Source: Anaerolineaceae bacterium (GTDB lineage Bacteria; Chloroflexota; Anaerolineae; Aggregatilineales; Phototrophicaceae). From it: a stretch of DNA of 64,000 nt. The stretch lies in the NCBI GenBank assembly GCA_002699585.1, contig PABP01000009.1, forward strand, positions 669,750 to 733,749. Reading direction: 5' to 3'. How positions within the stretch are numbered: position 1 is the stretch's first letter; each line of letters starts with the position of its first letter. Shown here piece after piece: positions 15,369 through 23,351 of the stretch. Made by a program: the position numbers and the translations under genes. The notes beneath the pieces were generated by a model. That model had not been told where the DNA came from, did no database searches, and worked only from the letters and a program-made list of their open reading frames with translations.

Positions 15369-17462
15369 TCAGCGGGGCAGGGTTACCTTAAATGACGAAC
15401 CTTCTCCCAGGCGGCTGACCAGTGAAATTTCCCCATTGTGTGCTTCCACCAGGGAACGCACAATTGCCAAGCCCAGGCCAGTGCCCTCAATGTTGTCCGT
15501 CTCTGGACGCCGCACCCGGTAGAAACGGTCAAATATCTGTGCCTGATCTTCCGGGCTGATGCCCAAACCGTTGTCCTGCACCACGATTCGTACGTGCTCT
15601 GGCTTGACCTCAGCAAAGATCTTCACCCAGCCATCGTATGGCGTGTACTTAACCGCATTGCTGATCAAATTTGCGAATACCTGCCGGATACGGCTCTCAT
15701 CGGCGCTAATGGTCGGAATATCCGGCAACTCGGACATTATCTTGATGTCCTTTTCGTCTGCGTTAGGCCGGATGGCCACAATCGTCTGCGCTAGCACCTT
15801 ATTTAAATCAACATCTTCGAGCTTCAGTTCGATGCCTGCTTCGATGCGTGCCAGGTCGAGGATGTCATCAATGAGCTGCCGCATATGGTGGAACGCGGTG
15901 AACAACTGGCCGATGTAGCGCTGCGAGCGCTCGTCGAACTTGTTGGTCATTTGCAGCAAATCCAGGTAACCGCGCATGACGCTTAACGGTTGTTTGAGGT
16001 CGTGCGAGACAGTTGCCACCAATTCGTTTTTGAGCTGCTCGGTCTCTTTATAATGTGTCACATCATGCATCACGATGATAATACCGATGCTGCTATGGTC
16101 ACTGACCACAACGTGGTAGGTGCGCCCGTTCGGCAGCTCAATCTCGCGGATGACCTGCTCATCACGGTCAATCGCACTTTGATACAGCCGTAGCAAATCT
16201 GCTTGGTAGATTGTTTCGGTCAGTTTCTGACCGATCAATTCGCTTTCTGAGCGCAAATTAAAGGCATTGATTGCTGACTGGTTCACCAACAAGATGTGAC
16301 CATCGGCATCGACAACAATCACGCTGTCGACAATGCCGCCCAGGATCAAAGACAGCTTCTGGCGCTCCCGGTTGGTTTCCTCAAATAGACGGGCATTATC
16401 CACAGCGACCCCGGCGCGGCGGGTCAGCTTTTCCACGAAATTCACATGGCTGTCATCGAACCCGGCGATTTTGTTGCTTTGCAAAGACATCACCGCGATG
16501 ACCCGTTCCTCACGGAAAATCGGTGTAGAAAGCTGCGTGCGGATGTCATCGGATAGTTGAACGTAATCCGGGTCTTGCTGCACATCACGGATGAGTTCAG
16601 CATGGCCAGAGCGCGCGACACGCAAGGCGATGCCACCACGCTGGTGGGGTATCACTTCACCGACTTTGACATGCGGCTGATGATAACCATATTGCAGCAT
16701 CATGGTTAATGTATCCGTATCCGCTTCATATAACGCCATCGATGCGGCACTCGCGTTGGTAAAACGCAGCGCCCAATCCAGCAGCATCTCGAACACTTTG
16801 TCGAGCGCAATCGTGTCGTTTAGCTCGGCATCGATCTGCTGCAAAATATTCATTTCATGCATGCTGGTGGAGAACATATCGACCGTCTGCGTATGGACCA
16901 GCGTATGCGCCAGGTAAGCCCCGCCAGTGGTGCCCAATATTTTGAGCAGTCCGTCATCCAATGGCAGCCGCTTATCATCGGCTGTGGCAGGGCGTTGCTC
17001 CATAATGAGTAAGCCGATCAGGTTGACATCTGGCCCTGAGCACAACGGTACGAGCACCATATCGCTATCAGGCATCAAATTAGCGATGTCACCCAGGACG
17101 GTGTCTCGTAAAACATGGCTGTGTGCTCTGACCAGTTTTCCCTGGAAGATGGGGCCCAGTAGGTTTTCACCTTCAAGCTTGTTGTTCTCTAGGAATAGGC
17201 TCCGTAGCATGCGCATCTGGCCCGCATCGGTGATAGCTGGCCAACTGATGGCGTGCTCTAGCCCCTGTGCTTCTCTTTGCAGGTGAGCTAATAACGTAAA
17301 TTGATCGCATTGGAAATTCTCGGCGATGAAGGATGCGAATGCTTCAACAAACGTGTCATCCGCTATAATGCTGCCGAGTTCTAAGTTCAGGTCATGAACC
17401 AGTTGGATGACCCGTCCTTCAATATTGGCATTGACCATATCTTTATTCAATCGTCTTAACAC
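15369..17462 (-). CDS. Cytoplasmic GAF-PAS sensor histidine kinase, orphan
   Basis: A 697-residue kinase with no membrane segment. Order: an N-terminal GAF-like region (about 20-200), a second GAF domain (about 210-362; HQRGGIALRVARSG, RREERVIAVMSLQS-type core, GVAVDNARLFEET end), a PAS domain (about 372-465), the HisKA helix with phospho-acceptor His487 in VSHDLKQPLSVMRGYL, and a complete ATPase domain: N box NLISNAVKY, G1 DNGLGIS, F box DRFYR, G2 GTGLGLAIV, ending FKVTLPR. It senses an intracellular or diffusible signal through GAF/PAS. No response regulator is adjacent, so partner unknown. Start is uncertain: GTG at 17462 or ATG at 17438, neither with a clear ribosome site. Divergent from the twin-XRE gene at 17826. 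Confidence 0.9.
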   Translation of the reverse strand: MLRRLNKDMVNANIEGRVIQLVHDLNLELGSIIADDTFVEAFASFIAENFQCDQFTLLAHLQREAQGLEHAISWPAITDAGQMRMLRSLFLENNKLEGENLLGPIFQGKLVRAHSHVLRDTVLGDIANLMPDSDMVLVPLCSGPDVNLIGLLIMEQRPATADDKRLPLDDGLLKILGTTGGAYLAHTLVHTQTVDMFSTSMHEMNILQQIDAELNDTIALDKVFEMLLDWALRFTNASAASMALYEADTDTLTMMLQYGYHQPHVKVGEVIPHQRGGIALRVARSGHAELIRDVQQDPDYVQLSDDIRTQLSTPIFREERVIAVMSLQSNKIAGFDDSHVNFVEKLTRRAGVAVDNARLFEETNRERQKLSLILGGIVDSVIVVDADGHILLVNQSAINAFNLRSESELIGQKLTETIYQADLLRLYQSAIDRDEQVIREIELPNGRTYHVVVSDHSSIGIIIVMHDVTHYKETEQLKNELVATVSHDLKQPLSVMRGYLDLLQMTNKFDERSQRYIGQLFTAFHHMRQLIDDILDLARIEAGIELKLEDVDLNKVLAQTIVAIRPNADEKDIKIMSELPDIPTISADESRIRQVFANLISNAVKYTPYDGWVKIFAEVKPEHVRIVVQDNGLGISPEDQAQIFDRFYRVRRPETDNIEGTGLGLAIVRSLVEAHNGEISLVSRLGEGSSFKVTLPR

Positions 17463-17758
17463 CTTAAATCTGACGGCGTTCTTGTGCCAGTCGCGGGCTG
17501 CCGCTATGTGTGATTTGGCAAATCAGTCTGCAATCTCATTTTGCCATCACAGAACCCAGATGTTTGGAAGATCGCGCCCCCACGCTTAGTACTTCATTAT
17601 ACTGGTAAATAGGCTTCTGAAAAAGCAAACTCGTCGCATTTTGCTTACTAACATAAAGCTGAATTGCATTTTCAACAATCAAGATTGTAATAATTGCTCT
17701 TTAGCTGGTGTAAAGCGTAAATGTCCTTATCGATGCGTGGACATCTTAATACTCTTTG

Positions 17759-17787
17759 TTGTAGATCGTTTGGGCTGCGACTATAAT
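17759..17787 (+). promoter_or_regulatory. Probable promoter of the twin-XRE regulator gene
   Basis: TATAAT (17782-17787) with TTGTAG (17759-17764) at a 17-base spacer, 39 bases before the start codon at 17826. The -10 box is perfect, the -35 weak. The remaining divergent gap 17463-17758 is A+T-rich and shows no other element I can support. Confidence 0.5.
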
Positions 17788-17825
17788 GCTTACAAGCTGT
17801 GTGCACACGCTGGGGAGGCTACCCA

Positions 17826-18569
17826 ATGACCTTTGATGATTTAGCGGCGCGGTTCAAGCAAGTCAATAAAACAGCAGCACCGGAAGAGCATGTTTTCAAT
17901 GCTGAGGAATCTTTCCGGTTGCGCGGAAAAGTGCTGGGCGTTCTTATTCGTGATGCCCGCCTGGATGCCGCTCGCACTGTCGAAGATTGCGCCCGTCTGC
18001 TGAATACATCGCCAGACGTGATTGAATCCTGGGAGTACGGTGACGAAGTGCCATCGCTGCCCCAGCTAGAAGTGCTCGCTTATTATCTTGAAGTGCCGAT
18101 TAGCCACTTTTGGGGCAATAACGCCCTGGAAAATGACCGTGCCCAAACCGTTGCCAAGCAGCCGCACTATATTGAGCTTCGTAATCGTATGATTGGCGCC
18201 GAGCTTGCTCAAGCACGCGAAGAGCGCCAACTCACTATCGAAGCGTTGGCTGAGCAATGCTACCTCGACGTGGCCACTTTACAGGCTTACGAACAGGGCG
18301 ACCTTCCTATACCTCTGACACACTTGCAAGTGATTGCCAATGCCGTCAACCAGAACATGAGCTACTTTTTGGAGAGCGTCGGTTATGTTGGCGAACTGCT
18401 CCAGGCGCGTGAAGATTGGCTGGCTTTCATGGCCCTCGACGAAGACATCCGCCACTTTATCGCCAATCCGAGCAATCTCGCATTTGTCAAAATCGCCATG
18501 ATGTTCCGTGATATGCCCACCGAACAACTGCGCAAAGTCGCGGAAGGCTTGCTGGACATTACCATGTAA
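17826..18569 (+). CDS. Transcriptional regulator with two XRE helix-turn-helix domains
   Basis: A 247-residue DNA-binding protein. The ATG at 17826 is chosen because GGGGAGG (17812-17818) lies 7 bases upstream. The first XRE-type domain spans about residues 38-97 (LGVLIRDARLDAARTVEDCA, then TSPDVIESWEYGDEVPSLPQLEVLA), the second about 125-180 (GAELAQAREERQLTIEALAE, YLDVATLQAYEQGDLPIPLTHL). Each is followed by a short hydrophobic end typical of Cro/C1-type folds. The C-terminal 60 residues (EDWLAFMALDEDIRHFIANP ...) are helical and may form the dimer or ligand interface. Two DNA-binding domains in one chain suggest binding to direct repeats or as a pseudo-dimer. It faces the orphan kinase; possible targets include the repeat-rich region at 18646-18688 just downstream, which is inference. 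Confidence 0.85.
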   Translation: MTFDDLAARFKQVNKTAAPEEHVFNAEESFRLRGKVLGVLIRDARLDAARTVEDCARLLNTSPDVIESWEYGDEVPSLPQLEVLAYYLEVPISHFWGNNALENDRAQTVAKQPHYIELRNRMIGAELAQAREERQLTIEALAEQCYLDVATLQAYEQGDLPIPLTHLQVIANAVNQNMSYFLESVGYVGELLQAREDWLAFMALDEDIRHFIANPSNLAFVKIAMMFRDMPTEQLRKVAEGLLDITM

Positions 18570-18645
18570 GCCCATGCGGAAACTACCATTATTGCTGGTC
18601 AACTATATTTCTCCACCGTTATCCACAATGAAATAAATATTGAGG

Positions 18646-18688
18646 ATCGTTAAGGTTCTTTGTACACTTTTAAGTGTATCGTTAAGGT
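18646..18688 (+). promoter_or_regulatory. Direct repeat pair flanking an inverted repeat upstream of TPR gene
   Basis: The 11-mer ATCGTTAAGGT occurs at 18646-18656 and again at 18678-18688, exactly 32 bases (about three helical turns) apart. Between them TACACTT (18663-18669) and AAGTGTA (18672-18678) form a 7-bp inverted repeat with a 2-base centre. This is a plausible operator for a regulator of the gene at 18731. Confidence 0.45.
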
Positions 18689-18730
18689 ATCGGCTCTTAT
18701 CTGTATAGAAGCGATCTTACCGGGGTAACC

Positions 18731-19267
18731 ATGAGTCAGGCACAGGAACTGCAAGAACAAGGCATCAAATTGTTCCAGCAACGCGAATATGAGGCTGCCG
18801 CTAGAAGCTTCCAGCAGGCCAAACAGGCTTATCTGGAAGCCGACGATGAAATCATGGCAGAGGAAATGAAAGTGAATATTGCGCTCGTTCACCGCGAGCT
18901 GGGCGAAAAGCAGCAAGCCCTGGACCTGATGCAAGAGGCCCTCAAATTCTTCAAAGTGAAAGAAGATCAACTACGGATAGCCCAAGTCCTGGGCAATATG
19001 GGCGGCGTCTATCTGGCCCTACAAGATAAAGAGCAGGCAGCCCTGGCATATCGAGAAGCAGCCGACATCTTCTTGGAACTGGGCGAAAAGCAGCTTTATG
19101 CTGATACCTTACTGGCATTGGGTAATCTCCAGGTAAGAGAAGGTAAGTTGGTCGCTGGGGTTAGCCTCTACCAGGTTGGTTTGGAAGATAAAACTGAACT
19201 CAACATGCGCCAGCGTGTGATGAAGCGCCTCAGCGGTATCGTCTCGGGCTTTACACAAGGCGTCTGA
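18731..19267 (+). CDS. Tetratricopeptide-repeat protein (178 aa)
   Basis: A soluble, all-helical protein with four to five TPR units from residue 3 to about 150, e.g. EQGIKLFQQREYEAAARSFQ, ALVHRELGEKQQALDLMQEA, QVLGNMGGVYLALQDKEQAA and DTLLALGNLQVREGKLVAGV. TPR proteins hold protein partners together; none can be named. No signal peptide or membrane segment. Start is the ATG at 18731 after ACCGGGG. The gene is monocistronic: a repeat-rich control region precedes it and a strong terminator follows 33 bases after the stop. Confidence 0.85.
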   Translation: MSQAQELQEQGIKLFQQREYEAAARSFQQAKQAYLEADDEIMAEEMKVNIALVHRELGEKQQALDLMQEALKFFKVKEDQLRIAQVLGNMGGVYLALQDKEQAALAYREAADIFLELGEKQLYADTLLALGNLQVREGKLVAGVSLYQVGLEDKTELNMRQRVMKRLSGIVSGFTQGV

Positions 19268-19299
19268 ACACAATAATTGTCATCCATCTAGGATCATCG

Positions 19300-19325
19300 G
19301 ACCGGCTCAGCCGGTCTTTTTGTTT
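19300..19325 (+). terminator. Intrinsic terminator of TPR gene
   Basis: GACCGGC (19300-19306) pairs with GCCGGTC (19310-19316) around TCA, followed by TTTTTGTTTATT. A textbook stem-loop with U-tract. Confidence 0.9.
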
Positions 19326-19473
19326 ATTGGCTCCTGCGTTAGGTAAAGACTGCCTATGTATGCTGTAAACGACTTAATATCCATTATTTTTATCTGATGT
19401 TAACAAGAAACCCCGTCCTAACACCTGATTGGCCCTAACTGGTTGCGTATCTTTTTGTACTATAGCTAATGTA

Positions 19474-19479
19474 TATAAT
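19474..19479 (+). promoter_or_regulatory. -10 hexamer upstream of ABC exporter genes
   Basis: TATAAT at 19474-19479 lies 63 bases before the start of the first ABC gene. No -35 box at standard spacing is convincing, although TTGTAC is present 14 bases upstream. Confidence 0.35.
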
Positions 19480-19541
19480 CGGGCGTGGATGCTCTGTGGT
19501 CATCCTGGTAAAACGCATTGCCCGATCCACACGAGGCATAC

Positions 19542-21377
19542 ATGAGTTCAGAATTTGTCGTTAACAAAACATACAATACGAACCGAACTGTGGCTTGGCG
19601 CTTTGTCTTGTCACATATTCGGCATCACTGGTTCTTTGGGTTCACACTGACCCTGGGCGCATTTGGTAATGCCATGTTGGCATCTGCCATTCCCTACTTT
19701 ATTGGGCAGGGTTTCGATGCCATCAGCGAAGAAGGTGAACAGGCTATACAGGCGATTATCGTGATCTGCTTCACCATCATCGGGACGCAAGTGTTGCGCT
19801 CTGGTGTGCAGTTCATGCGCAATTACTCCGCGGAATTATTTGCCCAGCGGATTGAGCGTGACGTCCGTGACGAACTTTATGCCATTTTGCTTGGCAAGAG
19901 CATGAAGTTCCATGACTCCAAGCCTGTTGGTGAGATCATGGCGCGCGTCACCAACGATGTCCGCGAACTCAATTTCATGATGAACCCCGGCGTGAACCTT
20001 ATCATTGGGTCGAGCATGTTCTTGCTCGCGCCGCTCATTGCATCACCGTTGATCTATCCGCCGCTCATCCTTGTACCAGCAATCTTTGTCACGTTGCATG
20101 TCATCGTACAGATTTACTTCGTGCGTTCGGTGCATCCTATTGCTGAAAAAGTACGCGCCAGCTTCGGTGACATGAACGCGCGTCTGGCAGAGTCGCTTGA
20201 TGGTTTACAGGTTGTCAAAGGCACAGCCCAGGAAGATGCCGAAATCGATCGTTTTAACTCGTTGGCTAACACCGTGCGTGATTACTACATCAAGCAGGGC
20301 CGTATCGAAGCACGCTACCTGTCGTTTCTCTTGCTTGGCCTGACCTTTGTGGGTGCTCTTACGCATTCCGCCATCCTCTACAATCAGGGCATTCTTGATG
20401 TGGGCGATATTGTTGCTTACATGGGCCAGATATATCTGTTCGGCTTCCCGGTATTTACGTCGCTGTTCTCGCTCAGTCGTATTGCGTCAGGCCTGGCCAG
20501 TTCGGAGCGTATCCTAGCGATCATCACTGAAGAAACCGATCTCGGCAGCAACCCAACCGGCACAACGCAGCCCGTAGAAGGCGAAATCGAATTCCAGAAC
20601 GTCAGCTTCGGCTATCAAGATGGGGCCGATGTCTTGCACGATATATCTTTCACCGTTGAACCGGGCAAAACGCTGGCCCTGGTGGGGCAGACGGGTTCCG
20701 GCAAGACGACGATCACCAAACTCATCAACCGGACATACGACACGCGCGAAGGTCGTGTCCTGGTCGATGGCGTTGATGTCCGCGATTGGAATTTAGGTGC
20801 GCTGCGCTCCCAGATTAGTATCATTGAGCAAGACATTTTCCTGTTCAGCCGTACCGTTGCTGAAAATATCGCCTTCGGTCAGGATGAATGGACGCAGGAA
20901 GAAATCATAGAGAGTGCCAAGAAAGCCCAGGCACATGACTTTATTCAGGGCTTCGCCAGTGGTTATGAAACCAAAATTGGCCAGCGCGGCGTCACGCTCA
21001 GTGGCGGTCAGCGCCAGCGCTTAGCGATTGCCCGTGCCTTCCAAAGTAACCCGCCTATCTTGATCCTCGACGACAGCACCAGCGCTATCGATAGCGCCAC
21101 TGAGGATCATATTCAGAAGGCCATCTGGTCCGCTGCGGAGGGCCGAACCACGATTTTGATTACACATCGGCTCTCACAAATCCGTTGGGCGGACAAAATC
21201 GTTGTGCTGCGCCAGGGGCGTATCGTCGCCCAGGGCACACACGAAGACCTGCTGCAAAGTTCCAAAGATTACCAGCGGATCTTCGCCCGTTATGATGAAC
21301 CTGAAAATGGGGCCTCAGCCGACGCACAATCAGCCGATAACATCGCTGCCAATGGCGCAGCCACGAACATGGAGTAA
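19542..21377 (+). CDS. ABC exporter half-transporter, degenerate-Walker-B subunit
   Basis: A 611-residue type IV ABC half-transporter: six membrane helices (about 20-320) fused to a nucleotide-binding domain (about 345-585). Walker A is GQTGSGKTT (about 381), Q-loop IEQDIFLF, signature LSGGQ (about 486), Walker B ILILDD with Asp511 where catalytic Glu is expected, H-loop ITHRLS. The Glu-to-Asp change marks the non-hydrolysing half of heterodimeric exporters such as TM287/288. Start at ATG 19542 (GAGG 5 bases upstream) rather than TTG 19518. The C-terminal tail after 595 is Asn/Ala-rich. It is followed after 6 bases by its partner. The substrate may be a lipid, peptide or drug; it is not readable from sequence. 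Confidence 0.9.
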   Translation: MSSEFVVNKTYNTNRTVAWRFVLSHIRHHWFFGFTLTLGAFGNAMLASAIPYFIGQGFDAISEEGEQAIQAIIVICFTIIGTQVLRSGVQFMRNYSAELFAQRIERDVRDELYAILLGKSMKFHDSKPVGEIMARVTNDVRELNFMMNPGVNLIIGSSMFLLAPLIASPLIYPPLILVPAIFVTLHVIVQIYFVRSVHPIAEKVRASFGDMNARLAESLDGLQVVKGTAQEDAEIDRFNSLANTVRDYYIKQGRIEARYLSFLLLGLTFVGALTHSAILYNQGILDVGDIVAYMGQIYLFGFPVFTSLFSLSRIASGLASSERILAIITEETDLGSNPTGTTQPVEGEIEFQNVSFGYQDGADVLHDISFTVEPGKTLALVGQTGSGKTTITKLINRTYDTREGRVLVDGVDVRDWNLGALRSQISIIEQDIFLFSRTVAENIAFGQDEWTQEEIIESAKKAQAHDFIQGFASGYETKIGQRGVTLSGGQRQRLAIARAFQSNPPILILDDSTSAIDSATEDHIQKAIWSAAEGRTTILITHRLSQIRWADKIVVLRQGRIVAQGTHEDLLQSSKDYQRIFARYDEPENGASADAQSADNIAANGAATNME

Positions 21378-21383
21378 AGAAGC

Positions 21384-23204
21384 ATGGGTATTTTCGGCGG
21401 ACTTGATGCCGATCAATATGATCGTCAATACAGCGATGGCTACCTCGCTAAACGAATAACCAATTACATTTTGAACTATCGCCGTGAGATGATCGGTGTG
21501 GTAGTTGGGTTCTTGACTTTAGCCATCGTCGCCGCACTCCGGCCAATCCTTATCGCGGCGGGCGTGGACGCCCTGGCCACTGGCGAGAACACGCTGCAAC
21601 TCATCATTTTGGCATTGTTCATATCAGCCCTCGTTGAATACGCGGCTAACTGGATACGCCGCCGTATGCTCTCCGAGGTTATTGGTAAGCTGGTTGCGCA
21701 GATGCGTAAAGATGCGTTTTCCGCTGCTGTCGACCGTGACCTGGCGTTCTATGACACCAACAAGACGGGCAAGGTCGTCAGCCGTATTACTAGTGATACG
21801 CAGGAATTTGGCGATGTCTTGCTCTTCACCAGTGATGTCATTTCACAGTTGATCTCTGTCTTTGTGTTGCTGTTTGTGCTTTTGAATCAATCGGCCCTTC
21901 TGACGCTCATCATCCTGGCGACAACGCCTGTGTTCTTTGGGGTCACGCTGCTGTTCCGCGGGATTGCGCGCCGCGTGACGCGTCAGGGGTCACGCGCGAT
22001 GGCCGTTGTTAATGACAACATTCAGGAGAGCGTGACGGGTATCAGCGTCGCCAAAAACTTCCGCCGAGAAGCCATGATCTACGATGAATTCGTGGACGTA
22101 AACATGCTCTCGTACCGTACCAACCTCAAGCGCGGTTTCGTCCTGGCGATGATCTTCCCGGCCATGCAGTTGTTGATTGGTTTTGCCATATCCATTTCAC
22201 TCTATGCGGGTGCCCAGACGGTGCTGGCAGGGACCATCACGGCAGGTGTGTGGTACCTGTTTGTCCAGGGTAGCGAGCGCTTCTTCTTCCCGGTGATTAA
22301 CCTGGCAGCCTTCTGGAGCCAGTTCCAACAGGGCCTCAGCGCCTCTGAGCGTGTCTTTGCCCTGATCGATGCCGACAATACGGTCATCCAGACAGACAAC
22401 AAGCCTGCTGACAACGTTCACGGCCATATTGTGTTTGATGATGTGACCTTTGCCTACAATGACGAAGCCGTCATCCTCAAGAATTTCGACATCGACATCA
22501 AGCAGGGCGAGAGCGTCGCGTTCGTGGGGCATACGGGTGCCGGCAAGAGTACCATCGCCAAGCTGGTAGCTCGCTTCTATGAATTCCAGGACGGTCGTAT
22601 TCTGATTGATGGTCAGGACATTCGTGCCTTCGACGTGCAGGATTATCGTGCGCACCTGGGGATTGTTCCGCAGCAGCCGTTCCTGTTCAGTGGCACCATC
22701 ATGGAGAATATTCGCTATGCGCGCCCGGATGCCTCCGATGAAGAGGTCATTGAGATCGCCAACAGCATCGGCGGCGGCGAATGGTTGGAAACGCTGCCGG
22801 ATGGCCTTAACAGCGATGTGGGTGAGCGTGGCGCGCGTCTATCAATGGGCCAGCGCCAATTGGTTAGCCTGCTGCGCGTGATGGTCCAGAAACCGGCTAT
22901 TTTTATTCTGGATGAAGCCACCGCCAGTGTTGATCCCTTCACGGAAGTTCAGATTCAAGAAGCGGTCGATTTGATCCTGTCACAATCCACGTCCATCTTG
23001 ATCGCTCATCGCCTGAGCACCGTCCGCAGTGCCGACCGGATCATCGTGCTCAAAGATGGTGCCATCATCGAAGAAGGCAGTCACGAGCAGCTTATGGCCC
23101 AGGGTGGTCACTATGCTGAACTCTACAATACGTACTTCCGCCACCAATCCTTAAGTTATGTCGAAGGCGCCAAATCGCGCTTGACCCAACAAGCAGGTGA
23201 CTGA
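21384..23204 (+). CDS. ABC exporter half-transporter, catalytic-Glu subunit
   Basis: A 606-residue partner of the preceding gene with the same layout: six membrane helices (about 30-320) and a nucleotide-binding domain. Walker A is GHTGAGKST, Q-loop PQQPFLFSGTIMENIRYA, signature LSMGQ (Leu486 on; the usual second Gly is Met), Walker B FILDEATASVD with the catalytic Glu511, H-loop IAHRLS. Its intact Glu pairs with the LSGGQ of the first subunit to make one good ATP site, while its LSMGQ faces the Asp-containing site of the partner: a consensus/degenerate pair in agreement with a heterodimer. The ATG at 21384 follows the previous stop by 6 bases with GGAG upstream. A strong terminator follows. 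Confidence 0.92.
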   Translation: MGIFGGLDADQYDRQYSDGYLAKRITNYILNYRREMIGVVVGFLTLAIVAALRPILIAAGVDALATGENTLQLIILALFISALVEYAANWIRRRMLSEVIGKLVAQMRKDAFSAAVDRDLAFYDTNKTGKVVSRITSDTQEFGDVLLFTSDVISQLISVFVLLFVLLNQSALLTLIILATTPVFFGVTLLFRGIARRVTRQGSRAMAVVNDNIQESVTGISVAKNFRREAMIYDEFVDVNMLSYRTNLKRGFVLAMIFPAMQLLIGFAISISLYAGAQTVLAGTITAGVWYLFVQGSERFFFPVINLAAFWSQFQQGLSASERVFALIDADNTVIQTDNKPADNVHGHIVFDDVTFAYNDEAVILKNFDIDIKQGESVAFVGHTGAGKSTIAKLVARFYEFQDGRILIDGQDIRAFDVQDYRAHLGIVPQQPFLFSGTIMENIRYARPDASDEEVIEIANSIGGGEWLETLPDGLNSDVGERGARLSMGQRQLVSLLRVMVQKPAIFILDEATASVDPFTEVQIQEAVDLILSQSTSILIAHRLSTVRSADRIIVLKDGAIIEEGSHEQLMAQGGHYAELYNTYFRHQSLSYVEGAKSRLTQQAGD

Positions 23205-23255
23205 GTGATTGGGCCTCTGCCCGAAGTCAAATAACGCGAATTTTGCTACTCAGAG

Positions 23256-23296
23256 GGAGCATGTCCCGTTATACTGATGGGAATGCTCCTTTTTTA
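23256..23296 (+). terminator. Intrinsic terminator of ABC exporter operon
   Basis: GGAGCAT (23256-23262) pairs with ATGCTCC (23283-23289); TCCC/GGGA extends the stem past a one-base bulge. It is followed by TTTTTTATT. Confidence 0.85.
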
Positions 23297-23351
23297 TTGG
23301 ATGGTTTATTCGGGCTTGATGAATGATGATCAGCCTTAAACTAAGCGTAGA

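Noticed and set aside
17641-17829. 62-codon Cys-rich ORF whose TGA overlaps the twin-XRE start codon
   Set aside because: It opens with TTG without a ribosome site and contains the likely promoter of the XRE gene; the ATGA overlap is probably chance.
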